Positions 7,478 to 14,312 of a DNA stretch of 30,037 bases are shown here, one piece after another. Origin of the DNA: Clostridia bacterium (GTDB lineage: Bacteria > Bacillota > Clostridia > Oscillospirales > Acutalibacteraceae); contig CAAEIM010000007.1 in assembly GCA_900755995.1 (NCBI GenBank), forward strand, positions 1-30,037, given 5' to 3'. The notes below the pieces were generated by a model. It saw only the letters and a program-made list of their open reading frames with translations, was not told the DNA's origin and searched no databases. How positions within the stretch are numbered: position 1 is the first letter of the stretch; the number at the start of each line of letters is the position of its first letter. The position numbers and the translations under genes were made by a program.

Positions 7478-8311
7478 TTACTTACCGTTTCTTCTGCGAA
7501 CGATAAGCTTATCGCTGCTCTTGTTATTCTTACGAGTCTTGTAACCGAGTGCCGGCTTACCCCAAGGAGTAACAGGTCCCGGACGACCAACAGGTGATTT
7601 ACCCTCACCACCGCCGTGGGGGTGGTCATTCGGGTTCATTACAGAACCACGAACAGTAGGTCTCCAGCCCATATTTCTCTTACGGCCTGCTTTACCGATC
7701 TTTACATTCTCGTGATCAACATTGCCTACCTGGCCGATTGTAGCCATGCAGTTTTCAGGAACGTTTCTGAGCTCGCCTGAAGGAAGTCTTAACAGTGCAA
7801 GACCGTTTTCCTTAGCCATGAGCTGTGCCATATTGCCTGCTGAACGAGCAAGCTGAGCACCTCTGCCCGGATAAAGCTCTACGTTATGAATAAATGTACC
7901 AACAGGAATTGCAGAAAGCGGTAATGCGTTACCCGGCTTAATATCTGCGTTTTCGCCTGCTGTTACCTTGTCGCCTACCTTAAGTCCTTCCGGAGCAATA
8001 ATGTAAGCCTTATCGCCGTCAGCATACTCGATAAGAGCGATGAAAGCTGAACGGTTTGGATCGTACTCAAGTGTCTTAACTGTGCCTTCTACATCAAATT
8101 TCTGACGCTTGAAGTCGATAATACGATATTTTCTACGGTTGCCGCCGCCTCTGTGACGAACAGTGATTCTGCCGTAGCTGTTACGACCTGACTTTTTGTT
8201 TAAAGGAGCGAGTAAGCTCTTTTCAGGTGCAACCTTAGAAAGAACAGAATAATCTGTAACCGACATATTTCTTCTGGAGTTAATGGTCGGCTTAAATACT
8301 TTAATTGCCAT
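7478..8311 (-). CDS. rplB: 50S ribosomal protein L2
   Basis: L2 is a core 23S rRNA-binding protein required for subunit association and peptidyl transferase assembly. The 277 residues cover the N-terminal OB-like domain (SYGRITVRHRGGGNRRKYR), the SH3-like domain, and the C-terminal signature MNPNDHPHGGGEG with the conserved histidine of the peptidyl transferase region. The length is typical. A 77-base gap with two small hairpins separates it from rplW. Confidence 0.98.
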   Translation of the reverse strand: MAIKVFKPTINSRRNMSVTDYSVLSKVAPEKSLLAPLNKKSGRNSYGRITVRHRGGGNRRKYRIIDFKRQKFDVEGTVKTLEYDPNRSAFIALIEYADGDKAYIIAPEGLKVGDKVTAGENADIKPGNALPLSAIPVGTFIHNVELYPGRGAQLARSAGNMAQLMAKENGLALLRLPSGELRNVPENCMATIGQVGNVDHENVKIGKAGRKRNMGWRPTVRGSVMNPNDHPHGGGEGKSPVGRPGPVTPWGKPALGYKTRKNNKSSDKLIVRRRNGK

Positions 8312-8388
8312 TTGGTTTCACTCTCCTCATGATGGCTTTGCGGGAAAATGGCGATTTCCCATACATTCTGCCTGATTAATTTTCAGGC
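8312..8388 (-). other. rplW-rplB spacer with two hairpins
   Basis: The spacer is unusually long for this tightly packed operon. In the mRNA sense it holds two consecutive hairpins: GCCTGA/TCAGGC (8370-8375 with 8383-8388), right after the rplW stop, and GGGAAA/TTTCCC (8342-8347 with 8355-8360). Neither is followed by a T run, so they are not intrinsic terminators. They could mark RNA processing or stability sites; no function is visible. Confidence 0.5.
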
Positions 8389-8682
8389 TTACATCATGCC
8401 TTCAAAAAATTCGATAGGCTTGCTGTTTTCCTTAAGTGTTACGATTGCCTTTTTCCAGCTCTTTGTGTAACCGCCGTTGTTTCTGCCCTGACGGCGGAAC
8501 TTACCACGAACGCTTACTGTGTTAACCTTAGCAACCTCAACCTTGAAAAGCTCTTCGCAAGCTTTTGCAATTTCAATCTTGTTAGCCGATTTAGCAACTT
8601 CAAAGGTATATACCTTGTTTAATACACCTGACATACTCTTCTCGGTAATAATCGGACGAATTACGATATCGTGAGCAATCAT
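8389..8682 (-). CDS. rplW: 50S ribosomal protein L23
   Basis: L23 is the main docking protein at the exit tunnel for trigger factor and SRP. The 97-residue protein has the family opening MIAHDIVIRPIITEKS, the YTFEVAKSANKIEIAKACEELF helix region, and the RNA-binding loop rich in Arg/Gly (RGKFRRQGRNNGGYTKSWKKAIVTL). The start overlaps the end of rplD by four bases, implying coupled translation. Confidence 0.97.
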   Translation of the reverse strand: MIAHDIVIRPIITEKSMSGVLNKVYTFEVAKSANKIEIAKACEELFKVEVAKVNTVSVRGKFRRQGRNNGGYTKSWKKAIVTLKENSKPIEFFEGMM

Positions 8683-9302
8683 GCATATACCTCCTCAATC
8701 TTGCTTACAGCGTCCTTAACAATTACGAGTGAACCTGCGTTAAGAATGTCATAAACATTAAGTGTGTTTACCTGAGCAGTCTTAACACCCGGAATGTTGG
8801 AAGCTGACTTTACGATCATGCTGTTTACCTCAGGAAGAACGATGAGAGCTTTCTTCTCTGCACCGATAGCCTTGAGCATAGCAGCGATTGTTTTTGTTTT
8901 GTACTCATTCATTGCGATAGAATTAACAACGATGATCTCCTTCTCCATAGCCTTAGCTGAGAAAGCCGACTTCATAGCAAGTCTTCTTACTTTCTTGTTT
9001 ACAGTAAATCTGTAGCTTCTTGGCTTTGGAGCAAATACGATACCGCCGTGTGTCCACTGTGGTGAACGGGTTGAACCCTGTCTTGCACGACCTGTACCCT
9101 TCTGTCTCCATGGCTTTTTGCCGCCACCTGAAACCTCAGCTCTTGTAAGAGCAGACTGTGTGCCCTGACGCTGGTTTGCAAGATAGTTTACAACCATCTG
9201 ATGCATAACTGCTGCGTTTGGCTCAATACCGAATACGGACTCGCTGAGGTCGATAGAACCAACCTGCTTGCCTTCCATATCTACAACTGCAAAATTAGGC
9301 AT
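8679..9302 (-). CDS. rplD: 50S ribosomal protein L4
   Basis: L4 has a globular domain on the subunit surface and an extended loop in the exit tunnel. In E. coli it also represses its own S10 operon through the leader; that role is not established here. The 207 residues include the loop segment GGGKKPWRQKGTGRARQGSTRSP and the following WTHGGIVFAPKPRSY. The length is normal. The end overlaps rplW by four bases. Confidence 0.97.
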   Translation of the reverse strand: MPNFAVVDMEGKQVGSIDLSESVFGIEPNAAVMHQMVVNYLANQRQGTQSALTRAEVSGGGKKPWRQKGTGRARQGSTRSPQWTHGGIVFAPKPRSYRFTVNKKVRRLAMKSAFSAKAMEKEIIVVNSIAMNEYKTKTIAAMLKAIGAEKKALIVLPEVNSMIVKSASNIPGVKTAQVNTLNVYDILNAGSLVIVKDAVSKIEEVYA

Positions 9303-9318
9303 TTATAATCCCCCTTCC

Positions 9319-9951
9319 TTAAGCCTTTACGGAATCTTTAATTACTACGATTCCCTTATTTGGGCCCGGAACAGCACCCTTAATAGCGATAAGGTTGTTT
9401 TCAGCGTCAACCTTAACAACTGTGAGGTTCTGTACTGTTACCTGCTCAGCACCAAGATGACCGGCCATTCTCTTGCCCTTCCATACTCTTGACGGAGATG
9501 AACAAGCGCCGATTGAACCGCCGTGACGAACGCAGGGACCTGTACCGTGAGTTTCCTTAAGGCGCTGGAAGTTCCAACGCTTAATTACGCCGGCTGTACC
9601 CTTACCTTTGCTCTTACCGGTTACATCAATCTTGTCGCCGGGGGTGAATGTGTCTGCCTTTACCAGGTCGCCTACGTTGTAAGCGTCTGTATCAGCAAAA
9701 CGGAATTCTTTAAGAGTTTTCTTTGGTGCTACGCCGCTCTTGTCAAAGAAGCCCTTCATTGGCTTTGTAACCTTGTGTGGTTTCATATCGCCAAAACCGA
9801 GCTGTACTGATGCGTAGCCGTCGTTTTCAACTGTTTTCTTAGCTGTAACCACACATGGGCCTGCTTCAATAACAGTTACGGGAACGAACACTCCCTTTTC
9901 ATCGAAAATCTGTGTCATACCGATTTTCTTGCCGATGATTGCTTTCTGCAT
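9319..9951 (-). CDS. rplC: 50S ribosomal protein L3
   Basis: L3 is an assembly initiator of the large subunit whose long loop approaches the peptidyl transferase centre. The 210-residue product begins MQKAIIGKKIGMTQIF and carries GKSKGKGTAGVIKRWNF, HGTGPCVRHGGSIGACSSPSRV and KRMAGHLGAEQVTVQNL. The length is standard. It follows rpsJ after a 75-base spacer that contains a small hairpin. Confidence 0.97.
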   Translation of the reverse strand: MQKAIIGKKIGMTQIFDEKGVFVPVTVIEAGPCVVTAKKTVENDGYASVQLGFGDMKPHKVTKPMKGFFDKSGVAPKKTLKEFRFADTDAYNVGDLVKADTFTPGDKIDVTGKSKGKGTAGVIKRWNFQRLKETHGTGPCVRHGGSIGACSSPSRVWKGKRMAGHLGAEQVTVQNLTVVKVDAENNLIAIKGAVPGPNKGIVVIKDSVKA

Positions 9952-9979
9952 AAAATGTATCCTCCTTATTAGGTTATTG

Positions 9980-9995
9980 GTTGGCTTTTGCCAAC
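9980..9995 (-). other. Hairpin in rpsJ-rplC spacer
   Basis: A perfect 6-bp stem GTTGGC/GCCAAC with an AAAA loop (mRNA sense) sits in the 75-base spacer between rpsJ and rplC. No T run follows it, so it is not an obvious terminator. It may be a processing or stability element; that is only inference. Confidence 0.4.
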
Positions 9996-10026
9996 TTGAC
10001 CCTGTCTGCTTGTAGGTTGGTACGGA

Positions 10027-10338
10027 TTATAACTTAATCTCGATATCAACGCCGGCAGGGAGCTCTAAGCTCATAAGAGCCTCGACTGTCTTGTTTGACG
10101 GTCTTAAGATGTCGATAAGACGCTTGTGGGTTCTCATCTCAAACTGCTCACGGCTGTCCTTATACTTGTGAACAGCACGAAGAATTGTTACAACCTGCTT
10201 CTCTGTTGGGAGCGGTACAGGGCCTGAAACTCTTGCGCCTGTACGCTTTGCGGTTGCTACGATTCTTTCAGCTGCCTGGTCGATAAGCTGATGATCGTAA
10301 CCCTTTAATCTTATTCTAATCTTTTCCTTGACTGCCAT
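10027..10338 (-). CDS. rpsJ: 30S ribosomal protein S10
   Basis: S10 is a head protein of the small subunit and, as NusE, a transcription antitermination factor with NusB. The 103 residues start MAVKEKIRIRLKGYDHQLID and include the invariant GPVPLPT loop and EQFEMRTHKRLIDI. The length is normal. It is the first gene of the superoperon, with AAGGAGG before the ATG. A leader of about 320 nt and a single strong promoter lie upstream. Confidence 0.98.
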   Translation of the reverse strand: MAVKEKIRIRLKGYDHQLIDQAAERIVATAKRTGARVSGPVPLPTEKQVVTILRAVHKYKDSREQFEMRTHKRLIDILRPSNKTVEALMSLELPAGVDIEIKL

Positions 10339-10657
10339 TATCGTCGCCTCCTTGATAATTTTGCCGAGCTGTTTTGCAGCTCTTGCTTAGTTGGCGGGCG
10401 TTCGCTTTTGAACTTTTTATTAACACAGCCGGGTGTTTCATCACCCCGCATTAAAAAACCCGTTTAACTATTCAGTTAACCGGGGTTCTGAAAGCGTTTT
10501 GAGCATACCTACAGACACAGCAACCCCTATGCCGCAGTATGTTCAGTGTTTCTTTGTAAATCGCCCGGTTTAAAATCGGACATACTCCACGGAAAAACCG
10601 GCATCTTTCAGCCGCAACCTCCCGCTTCATCGCATATCATTTAATTGCAGTCACGCA
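10339..10657 (-). promoter_or_regulatory. S10 operon leader with candidate attenuator
   Basis: This untranslated leader holds three competing pairings. CCGGTTT (10595-10601) can pair with AAACCGG (10565-10571), an early hairpin. AACCGGG (10564-10570) can instead pair with CCCGGTT (10478-10484). That last segment is also the 5' arm of a terminator-like hairpin followed by six Ts. The layout resembles an anti-antiterminator, antiterminator and terminator switch. Autoregulation of S10 operons through the leader is known in other bacteria; the ligand here is unknown. Confidence 0.5.
10453..10487 (-). terminator. Intrinsic-terminator-like hairpin in the S10 leader
   Basis: On the minus strand, TTAACT pairs with AGTTAA, and flanking CCCG pairs with CGGG after one mismatch, extended by AA/TT past a bulged base. 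The hairpin is followed by TTTTTT. It lies about 115-150 bases upstream of rpsJ, inside the transcribed leader, so it would cause premature termination unless disrupted. Confidence 0.6.
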
Positions 10658-10663
10658 AGGCTT

Positions 10664-10692
10664 ATTATACAGTATATTTGCCTTTTTTGCAA
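10664..10692 (-). promoter_or_regulatory. S10 operon promoter
   Basis: Minus-strand TTGCAA (10692-10687), a 17-base spacer and TATAAT (10669-10664) form a near-consensus sigma-A promoter, with a predicted start near 10657. It is the only good promoter seen upstream of rpsJ. Confidence 0.75.
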
Positions 10693-10762
10693 GGTTTTAG
10701 CAAATATACTGTTAGAGAAATTTATTGAAATTTAAAATACATTTTTGTGCAATATGACGGTA

Positions 10763-10791
10763 TTGCAAAATGCATTTTAAGCGGATATAAT
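10763..10791 (+). promoter_or_regulatory. Promoter of the corrinoid adenosyltransferase gene
   Basis: TTGCAA (10763-10768), a 17-base spacer and TATAAT (10786-10791) give a predicted start near 10798, leaving a short leader of about 25 bases. It is divergent from the S10 promoter and uses identical hexamers and spacing. No cobalamin riboswitch fits in so short a leader. Confidence 0.7.
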
Positions 10792-10823
10792 AATACTCAG
10801 AAAGAGTTTTGGAGTTGATTTTT

Positions 10824-11339
10824 GTGAAACATATTTATTACGGTGACGGCAAAGGCAAAACCACTGCCGCAGTCGGGCTTGCCGTAAGGGCTGCCGGCAG
10901 TAAAATGAAGGTGCTGTTTGTTCAGTTTTTAAAGACCGAATTTTCGGGTGAAAGGCACGTCCTCAGCCATACAGAAAACGTAACCCTCACCTTCTGTCCG
11001 CTCGAGCTGAAATTCACCTTTGAAATGGATGACAAAGAAAAGGCTCAGGCTTCAAAGATATTCAAGGGGATTTTCGACAGCGCCGTAACCACCGCTCTCA
11101 CCGAAAAATACGATATGGTGGTACTTGACGAGGTTTTTGAGGCTATAAACGCCCATATGCTCTCTGAAAGCGAGGTCTTTGAATTTATAGCTAATGCTCC
11201 GGCAAGTATGGAAATAATTATGACCGGACACAATCCTCCGCAGAAATTTATTGACAGCGCAGACTATGTTACTGAATTCAAAAAAATCAAGCATCCATAC
11301 GACCGTGGCATTACGGGCAGAATAGGAATTGAATTTTAA
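10824..11339 (+). CDS. cobO: Cob(I)yrinic acid a,c-diamide adenosyltransferase (CobO/BtuR)
   Basis: The enzyme transfers the 5'-deoxyadenosyl group of ATP to cobalt in cob(I)alamin or related corrinoids, in the cytoplasm, making coenzyme B12. The 171-residue product begins MKHIYYGDGKGKTTAAVGLA. The unusual P-loop GDGKGKTT (residues 7-14) and the VLFVQFLK and MVVLDEV segments are typical of the BtuR/CobO fold, and length is normal. Start GTG 10824 has GGAG nine bases upstream. A TTG at 10809 also reads through but lies directly against that site. The gene stands alone between its promoter and terminator, with no other cobalamin gene nearby, so a salvage role is likely. Confidence 0.9.
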   Translation: MKHIYYGDGKGKTTAAVGLAVRAAGSKMKVLFVQFLKTEFSGERHVLSHTENVTLTFCPLELKFTFEMDDKEKAQASKIFKGIFDSAVTTALTEKYDMVVLDEVFEAINAHMLSESEVFEFIANAPASMEIIMTGHNPPQKFIDSADYVTEFKKIKHPYDRGITGRIGIEF

Positions 11340-11340
11340 A

Positions 11341-11364
11341 AGGCAGCTTCGGCTGCTTTTTTCT
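11341..11364 (+). terminator. Intrinsic terminator after cobO
   Basis: GGCAGC TTCG GCTGC, a stem with a stable UUCG tetraloop, is followed by TTTTTT. It begins two bases after the cobO stop codon. Confidence 0.85.
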
Positions 11365-11371
11365 TATTTTT

Positions 11372-11401
11372 TTGCACACAATTTACAGCCTTTCATATTA
11401 T
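11372..11401 (+). promoter_or_regulatory. Possible promoter for the 11.4-11.8 kb non-coding region
   Basis: TTGCAC (11372-11377), an 18-base spacer and TATTAT (11396-11401) lie just after the cobO terminator. The predicted start is near 11408. It would drive a plus-strand transcript through the structured region, ending at the terminator near 11842. The match is moderate. Confidence 0.35.
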
Positions 11402-11530
11402 ATACCGAGGGACAAGTAAAATCCCTTATAAAAACGTGCAAATCAAACTCCAACAATGTCAGATACCAAAATCACAAGGTTCTTATAAAAGTCAGGAATA
11501 AGCCTCATCGGTATGTCATCAAAAATTTAT

Positions 11531-11772
11531 ACAGTGCCCGGCTTTTGCCTGAGATGCGCCGCCTCTCATTCTCTCACAGCTTAATTTTCTCAGCGCCTAT
11601 GGTGGAACAGCCGCACACAATCGGCTGCTTATTCTTCCCTCCGCCTATAACCGTGAGAACTCATATACCTCACCTCTCGGCAGACTCCTCTTATGCCGCT
11701 GCGCTGAATTTAAAAAAACTCCCGCACAATCCGGCGGCTATCCTCAGCCGTAAAGTCGGGTGAATTCACTGT
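11531..11772. ncRNA. Candidate structured RNA with 6S-like architecture
   Basis: No convincing protein is encoded between 11340 and 11842, but the ends of this segment pair over a long distance. From outside in: ACAGTG/CACTGT (11531-11536 with 11767-11772), CCCGGC/GTCGGG (11537-11542 with 11755-11760, one G-U), CTGAG/CTCAG (11549-11553 with 11743-11747) and GCCGCC/GGCGGC (11558-11563 with 11733-11738). A 26/25-base open bubble follows, then TCAGCGC/GCGCTGA (11590-11596 with 11701-11707). The apical part contains three local hairpins at 11608-11627, 11653-11673 and 11678-11698. Closing stem, central bubble and apical domain recall 6S RNA. The strand is unproven: a weak upstream promoter and a downstream terminator favour plus. 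Confidence 0.5.
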
Positions 11773-11798
11773 CCGACTGTCTAAACTCAGGAAAGCAA

Positions 11799-11843
11799 CA
11801 AAAAGCCGACGGCACTCAAACAAGTGCCGCCGACTTTTTTTAT
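11799..11843. terminator. Bidirectional intrinsic terminator
   Basis: A long stem (AAAAAGCCGACGGCACT paired with AGTGCCGCCGACTTTTTT, one mismatch) with an A run on one side and T run on the other. It ends the minus-strand nadB operon just after the CPBP gene, and would also end any plus-strand transcript from the 11.4-11.8 kb region. Confidence 0.85.
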
Positions 11844-12856
11844 CAAGCGAAAACCGCATTTACAACAGTTTCAAAAATCAATACTGCAAACGCTATAATT
11901 GTAATCGGAGCAGAAAAATACACGCCAAGCTTTCTGCCGAGCGGCATATTATACCTTCCCTGTTCCAGTGTAAAGTGTCCACGATGCTTTACAATTTCCA
12001 TTATTACCAAAACAACCGAGGCGATAATTAAGCCGAAAATCAGCATTCCAATTAATCCTGTAAGGGTGATAAGACCGCTATGCTGTGCAATATACATTTC
12101 ATCCCCGTTTGCAACCAGATCCTGATCAAGTCCGAGCAAGCAAAGCTCCTGAACCGCTGCAATAGAATTTACAACAAAGTGAACTATCATAGACGGAATT
12201 ACCGAACGGGTCTTTGCATAGAGGGCACAGGATAATATTCCCATTACTGCTGCATATACAGTTTGTACACAGTTGGTGTGCCACAAACCAAAGGCAATAC
12301 CCGATACGATAATTGCAAACCACTGACCCATAGGCTCGTTGTTTCTGTAAATACAGCCCCTAAACAAAAGCTCCTCAAACAGAGGTGCAAATATGGGCAG
12401 GGCTATTAATGTTGTAATAATTCCGAACGGGGAGTCGCCAAAGCTGATATCGGTTGTGTTAAGCTCCACACCGAACAAGGAAAGCAATAACTGTATCAGA
12501 TTTGAGGAAATTGCAATCAAATAGGTTAAGCCTATTGTAATTATTACATACTTAGCCACCCAGCCGGCAGGCTTTGCAGGTCTTACAAAGCAGGATTTAA
12601 TTGAAAGCCCCACTCTTTTTCCCCGCATTTCAGAGAACATAAGTATAATAAGCGGCATAACAACAAGGTAAATCAGGCAGTAAGCCACAAACATTTCAAA
12701 GCCCTCGTCCTGCCCAAGCGAATTGCCTTTTAGCAAATCAAATATCAGGTAAACAATAAACGAGCTTAGCTCCGATAAGATTACAAACATCAACAGCGGC
12801 AGTGAGCTATGATTTGAAAGGCTGCGAATTTCACGGTTAATTAATTTATTATTCAT
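11843..12856 (-). CDS. CPBP family intramembrane metalloprotease
   Basis: This 337-residue polytopic membrane protein has the CPBP (CAAX protease and bacteriocin-processing, Abi) motifs. Motif 1, EExxxR, is Glu161-Glu162...Arg166 (FEELLFRG); motif 2 contains His193 (FGLWHTN); motif 3 is HxxxN, His226 to Asn230. About eight hydrophobic segments are visible. Members are membrane-embedded endopeptidases of mostly unknown substrate, some linked to bacteriocin maturation or immunity. It overlaps the end of thiT by eight bases, so it is coupled to the cofactor operon, but nothing shows a role in NAD or thiamine metabolism. Confidence 0.85.
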   Translation of the reverse strand: MNNKLINREIRSLSNHSSLPLLMFVILSELSSFIVYLIFDLLKGNSLGQDEGFEMFVAYCLIYLVVMPLIILMFSEMRGKRVGLSIKSCFVRPAKPAGWVAKYVIITIGLTYLIAISSNLIQLLLSLFGVELNTTDISFGDSPFGIITTLIALPIFAPLFEELLFRGCIYRNNEPMGQWFAIIVSGIAFGLWHTNCVQTVYAAVMGILSCALYAKTRSVIPSMIVHFVVNSIAAVQELCLLGLDQDLVANGDEMYIAQHSGLITLTGLIGMLIFGLIIASVVLVIMEIVKHRGHFTLEQGRYNMPLGRKLGVYFSAPITIIAFAVLIFETVVNAVFA

Positions 12857-13448
12857 TAGTTTTATACTTTCTCCTTTTAACAGCGCCTAATCTTTCGCTC
12901 CTGAAATCAACTATAAGTCCCAGAACAACCGCACCCGCAACTAAAATTACGGTTTCGGGAAGCATATATGAGCCGTTGTATGTCAGAGAATACAGCCAGG
13001 CAGGCATATCCTCGGCAAAGCCGCCCCACACGGTAATGCCGCTGATAAAATGGCAGACAAACCTGAGAGCACCGGCAAGCAATGCGCCGAGGGCAAGTCC
13101 TGCCGCCTGATTTTTAATATCTCTGAACACTCCGCCGAGTCCGATTACAGCAAAGGCGATGAGGTAGTCAAACAGTAAAATCATAACCGCCGCCGTCCAG
13201 GAGGTGGCATAGGCAAAGTTTGACATACCCAAAAGCAGCTGCACAAATCCGTAGGCCAGTCCTGTAAGGCAGCCTGCAAGCGGCTTGTAGCGGTATCCGA
13301 TAATAAGAATCGGAAGCATACTGCATATTGTGATGCTTCCGCCGTAAGGAAGCTCTATTTTTAAAAGGCTCAAAACAGTTGCAAGCGCAATCATAACTGC
13401 GCTTTCACAGAGCATAAGAACTTTTTTATTAATTCCTTTTTCCTTCAT
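12849..13448 (-). CDS. thiT: ECF transporter S component, thiamine (ThiT)
   Basis: ThiT is the membrane substrate-binding subunit of an energy-coupling-factor transporter that imports thiamine using shared EcfA/A'/T subunits encoded elsewhere. The 199-residue protein has six hydrophobic segments and the family blocks GGSITICSMLPILIIGYRY and YGFVQLLLG. The segment HFISGITVWGGF...LYSLTYNGSYMLPE carries the His, Trp, Tyr and Asn positions that bind thiamine in the Lactococcus protein. It begins 20 bases after nadC, so no TPP riboswitch fits directly before it; expression must come from the nadB promoter or an internal one. Confidence 0.88.
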   Translation of the reverse strand: MKEKGINKKVLMLCESAVMIALATVLSLLKIELPYGGSITICSMLPILIIGYRYKPLAGCLTGLAYGFVQLLLGMSNFAYATSWTAAVMILLFDYLIAFAVIGLGGVFRDIKNQAAGLALGALLAGALRFVCHFISGITVWGGFAEDMPAWLYSLTYNGSYMLPETVILVAGAVVLGLIVDFRSERLGAVKRRKYKTNE

Positions 13449-13468
13449 TTCCCCAATACCCCTTTATA

Positions 13469-14311
13469 TTATTTTGAAATTTTGAGGGAAATATCAAATG
13501 CTTTTACAGAATGAGTAAGCGCACCCATAGAAATAATATCCACGCCTGTTTCTGCAATTTCTCTCAGGGTTTCGTCGGTAATTCCGCCGCTTGCCTCAAG
13601 CAGCGCCCTGCCGTCTGTAATTTCTACAGCCTCTTTCATAAGAGCCGGACTCATATTGTCAAGCATAATTACATCAACCCCTGCTTCAAGCGCCTGTCTT
13701 AATTCGTCAAGGTTTCTCACCTCAAGCTCAACCTTAGTCATATGTCCGAGCTTTTGCTTGAGCTTTGCAACCGCATTTGCAATTCCGCCGCCGGCGTCAA
13801 CGTGGTTGTCCTTGAGCATAGCTGCATCAGACAGGTTGTAGCGGTGGTTTTTTCCGCCGCCCACGGTTACCGCATATTTTTGCAGAGGGCGAAGTCCCGG
13901 CAGAGTTTTTCGTGTGTCGGCAATAGAAGCCTTTGTGCCCTTTACAATTTCAACCGCATTGTGGGTAGCAGTGGCAATTCCGCTCATATGCTGAATTAAA
14001 TTAAGCGCAGTGCGCTCTCCCTTAAGAATTGTACGGGTTTTGCCGTGAATCTCTGCTATAATATCGCCTTTTTTAAGCAAATCTCCGTCTTTTTTATAAA
14101 CCTTTGCCTCAAAGCCTGTTTCTTGCAAAATCTCAAAAACTCTGAGCGCAATTTCAATTCCACAAAGCACTCCGTCGCTCTTTGCAAGAAATTTTGCACT
14201 GTTCTCCTGCTCCTCGTCAATGAGATAGTCGGTTGTGGTGTCGAGATAGTTAATATCCTCAAGCAGGGCTGTTTTTATAATGTCATCTGCATAAAGCTTG
14301 TTTATTACCAT
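13469..14311 (-). CDS. nadC: Nicotinate-nucleotide pyrophosphorylase (carboxylating)
   Basis: NadC converts quinolinate and PRPP to nicotinate mononucleotide, CO2 and PPi, the last step of the de novo pathway to NaMN. The 280 residues include the N-terminal alpha/beta domain and the barrel with HMSGIATATHNAVEI, ADTRKTLPGLRPLQKYAV and GGGKNHRYNLSD, which hold the conserved Arg, Lys and His residues for quinolinate and PRPP. It ends with EASGGIT and the DIISMGALTHSV phosphate-binding region. It starts one base after the nadB stop. Length is typical. Confidence 0.96.
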   Translation of the reverse strand: MVINKLYADDIIKTALLEDINYLDTTTDYLIDEEQENSAKFLAKSDGVLCGIEIALRVFEILQETGFEAKVYKKDGDLLKKGDIIAEIHGKTRTILKGERTALNLIQHMSGIATATHNAVEIVKGTKASIADTRKTLPGLRPLQKYAVTVGGGKNHRYNLSDAAMLKDNHVDAGGGIANAVAKLKQKLGHMTKVELEVRNLDELRQALEAGVDVIMLDNMSPALMKEAVEITDGRALLEASGGITDETLREIAETGVDIISMGALTHSVKAFDISLKISK

Positions 14312-14312
14312 A

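Noticed and set aside
10658..10823. Cobalamin riboswitch upstream of cobO.
   Set aside because: The promoter leaves a leader of only about 25 bases and no B12-box sequence is visible.
11542..11553. Minus-strand CTCAGGCAAAAG, like part of a glycine riboswitch.
   Set aside because: The other conserved aptamer blocks (such as the GCCGAAGG region) are absent and no glycine gene follows.
11653..11679. Minus-strand GAGAGGTGAGGTA...CTCAC, like a segment of RNase P RNA.
   Set aside because: The conserved GAGGAAAGTCC, ACAGAA and GTAAACCC elements of RNase P RNA are missing.
11329..12125. Open reading frames of 144 and 121 residues on the plus strand after cobO.
   Set aside because: They begin at the cobO stop or run through a terminator and antisense to the CPBP gene, lack ribosome binding sites and resemble no protein; the long-range pairing explains the sequence better.
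13449..13468. TPP riboswitch upstream of thiT.
   Set aside because: Only 20 bases separate it from nadC, too few for the aptamer.
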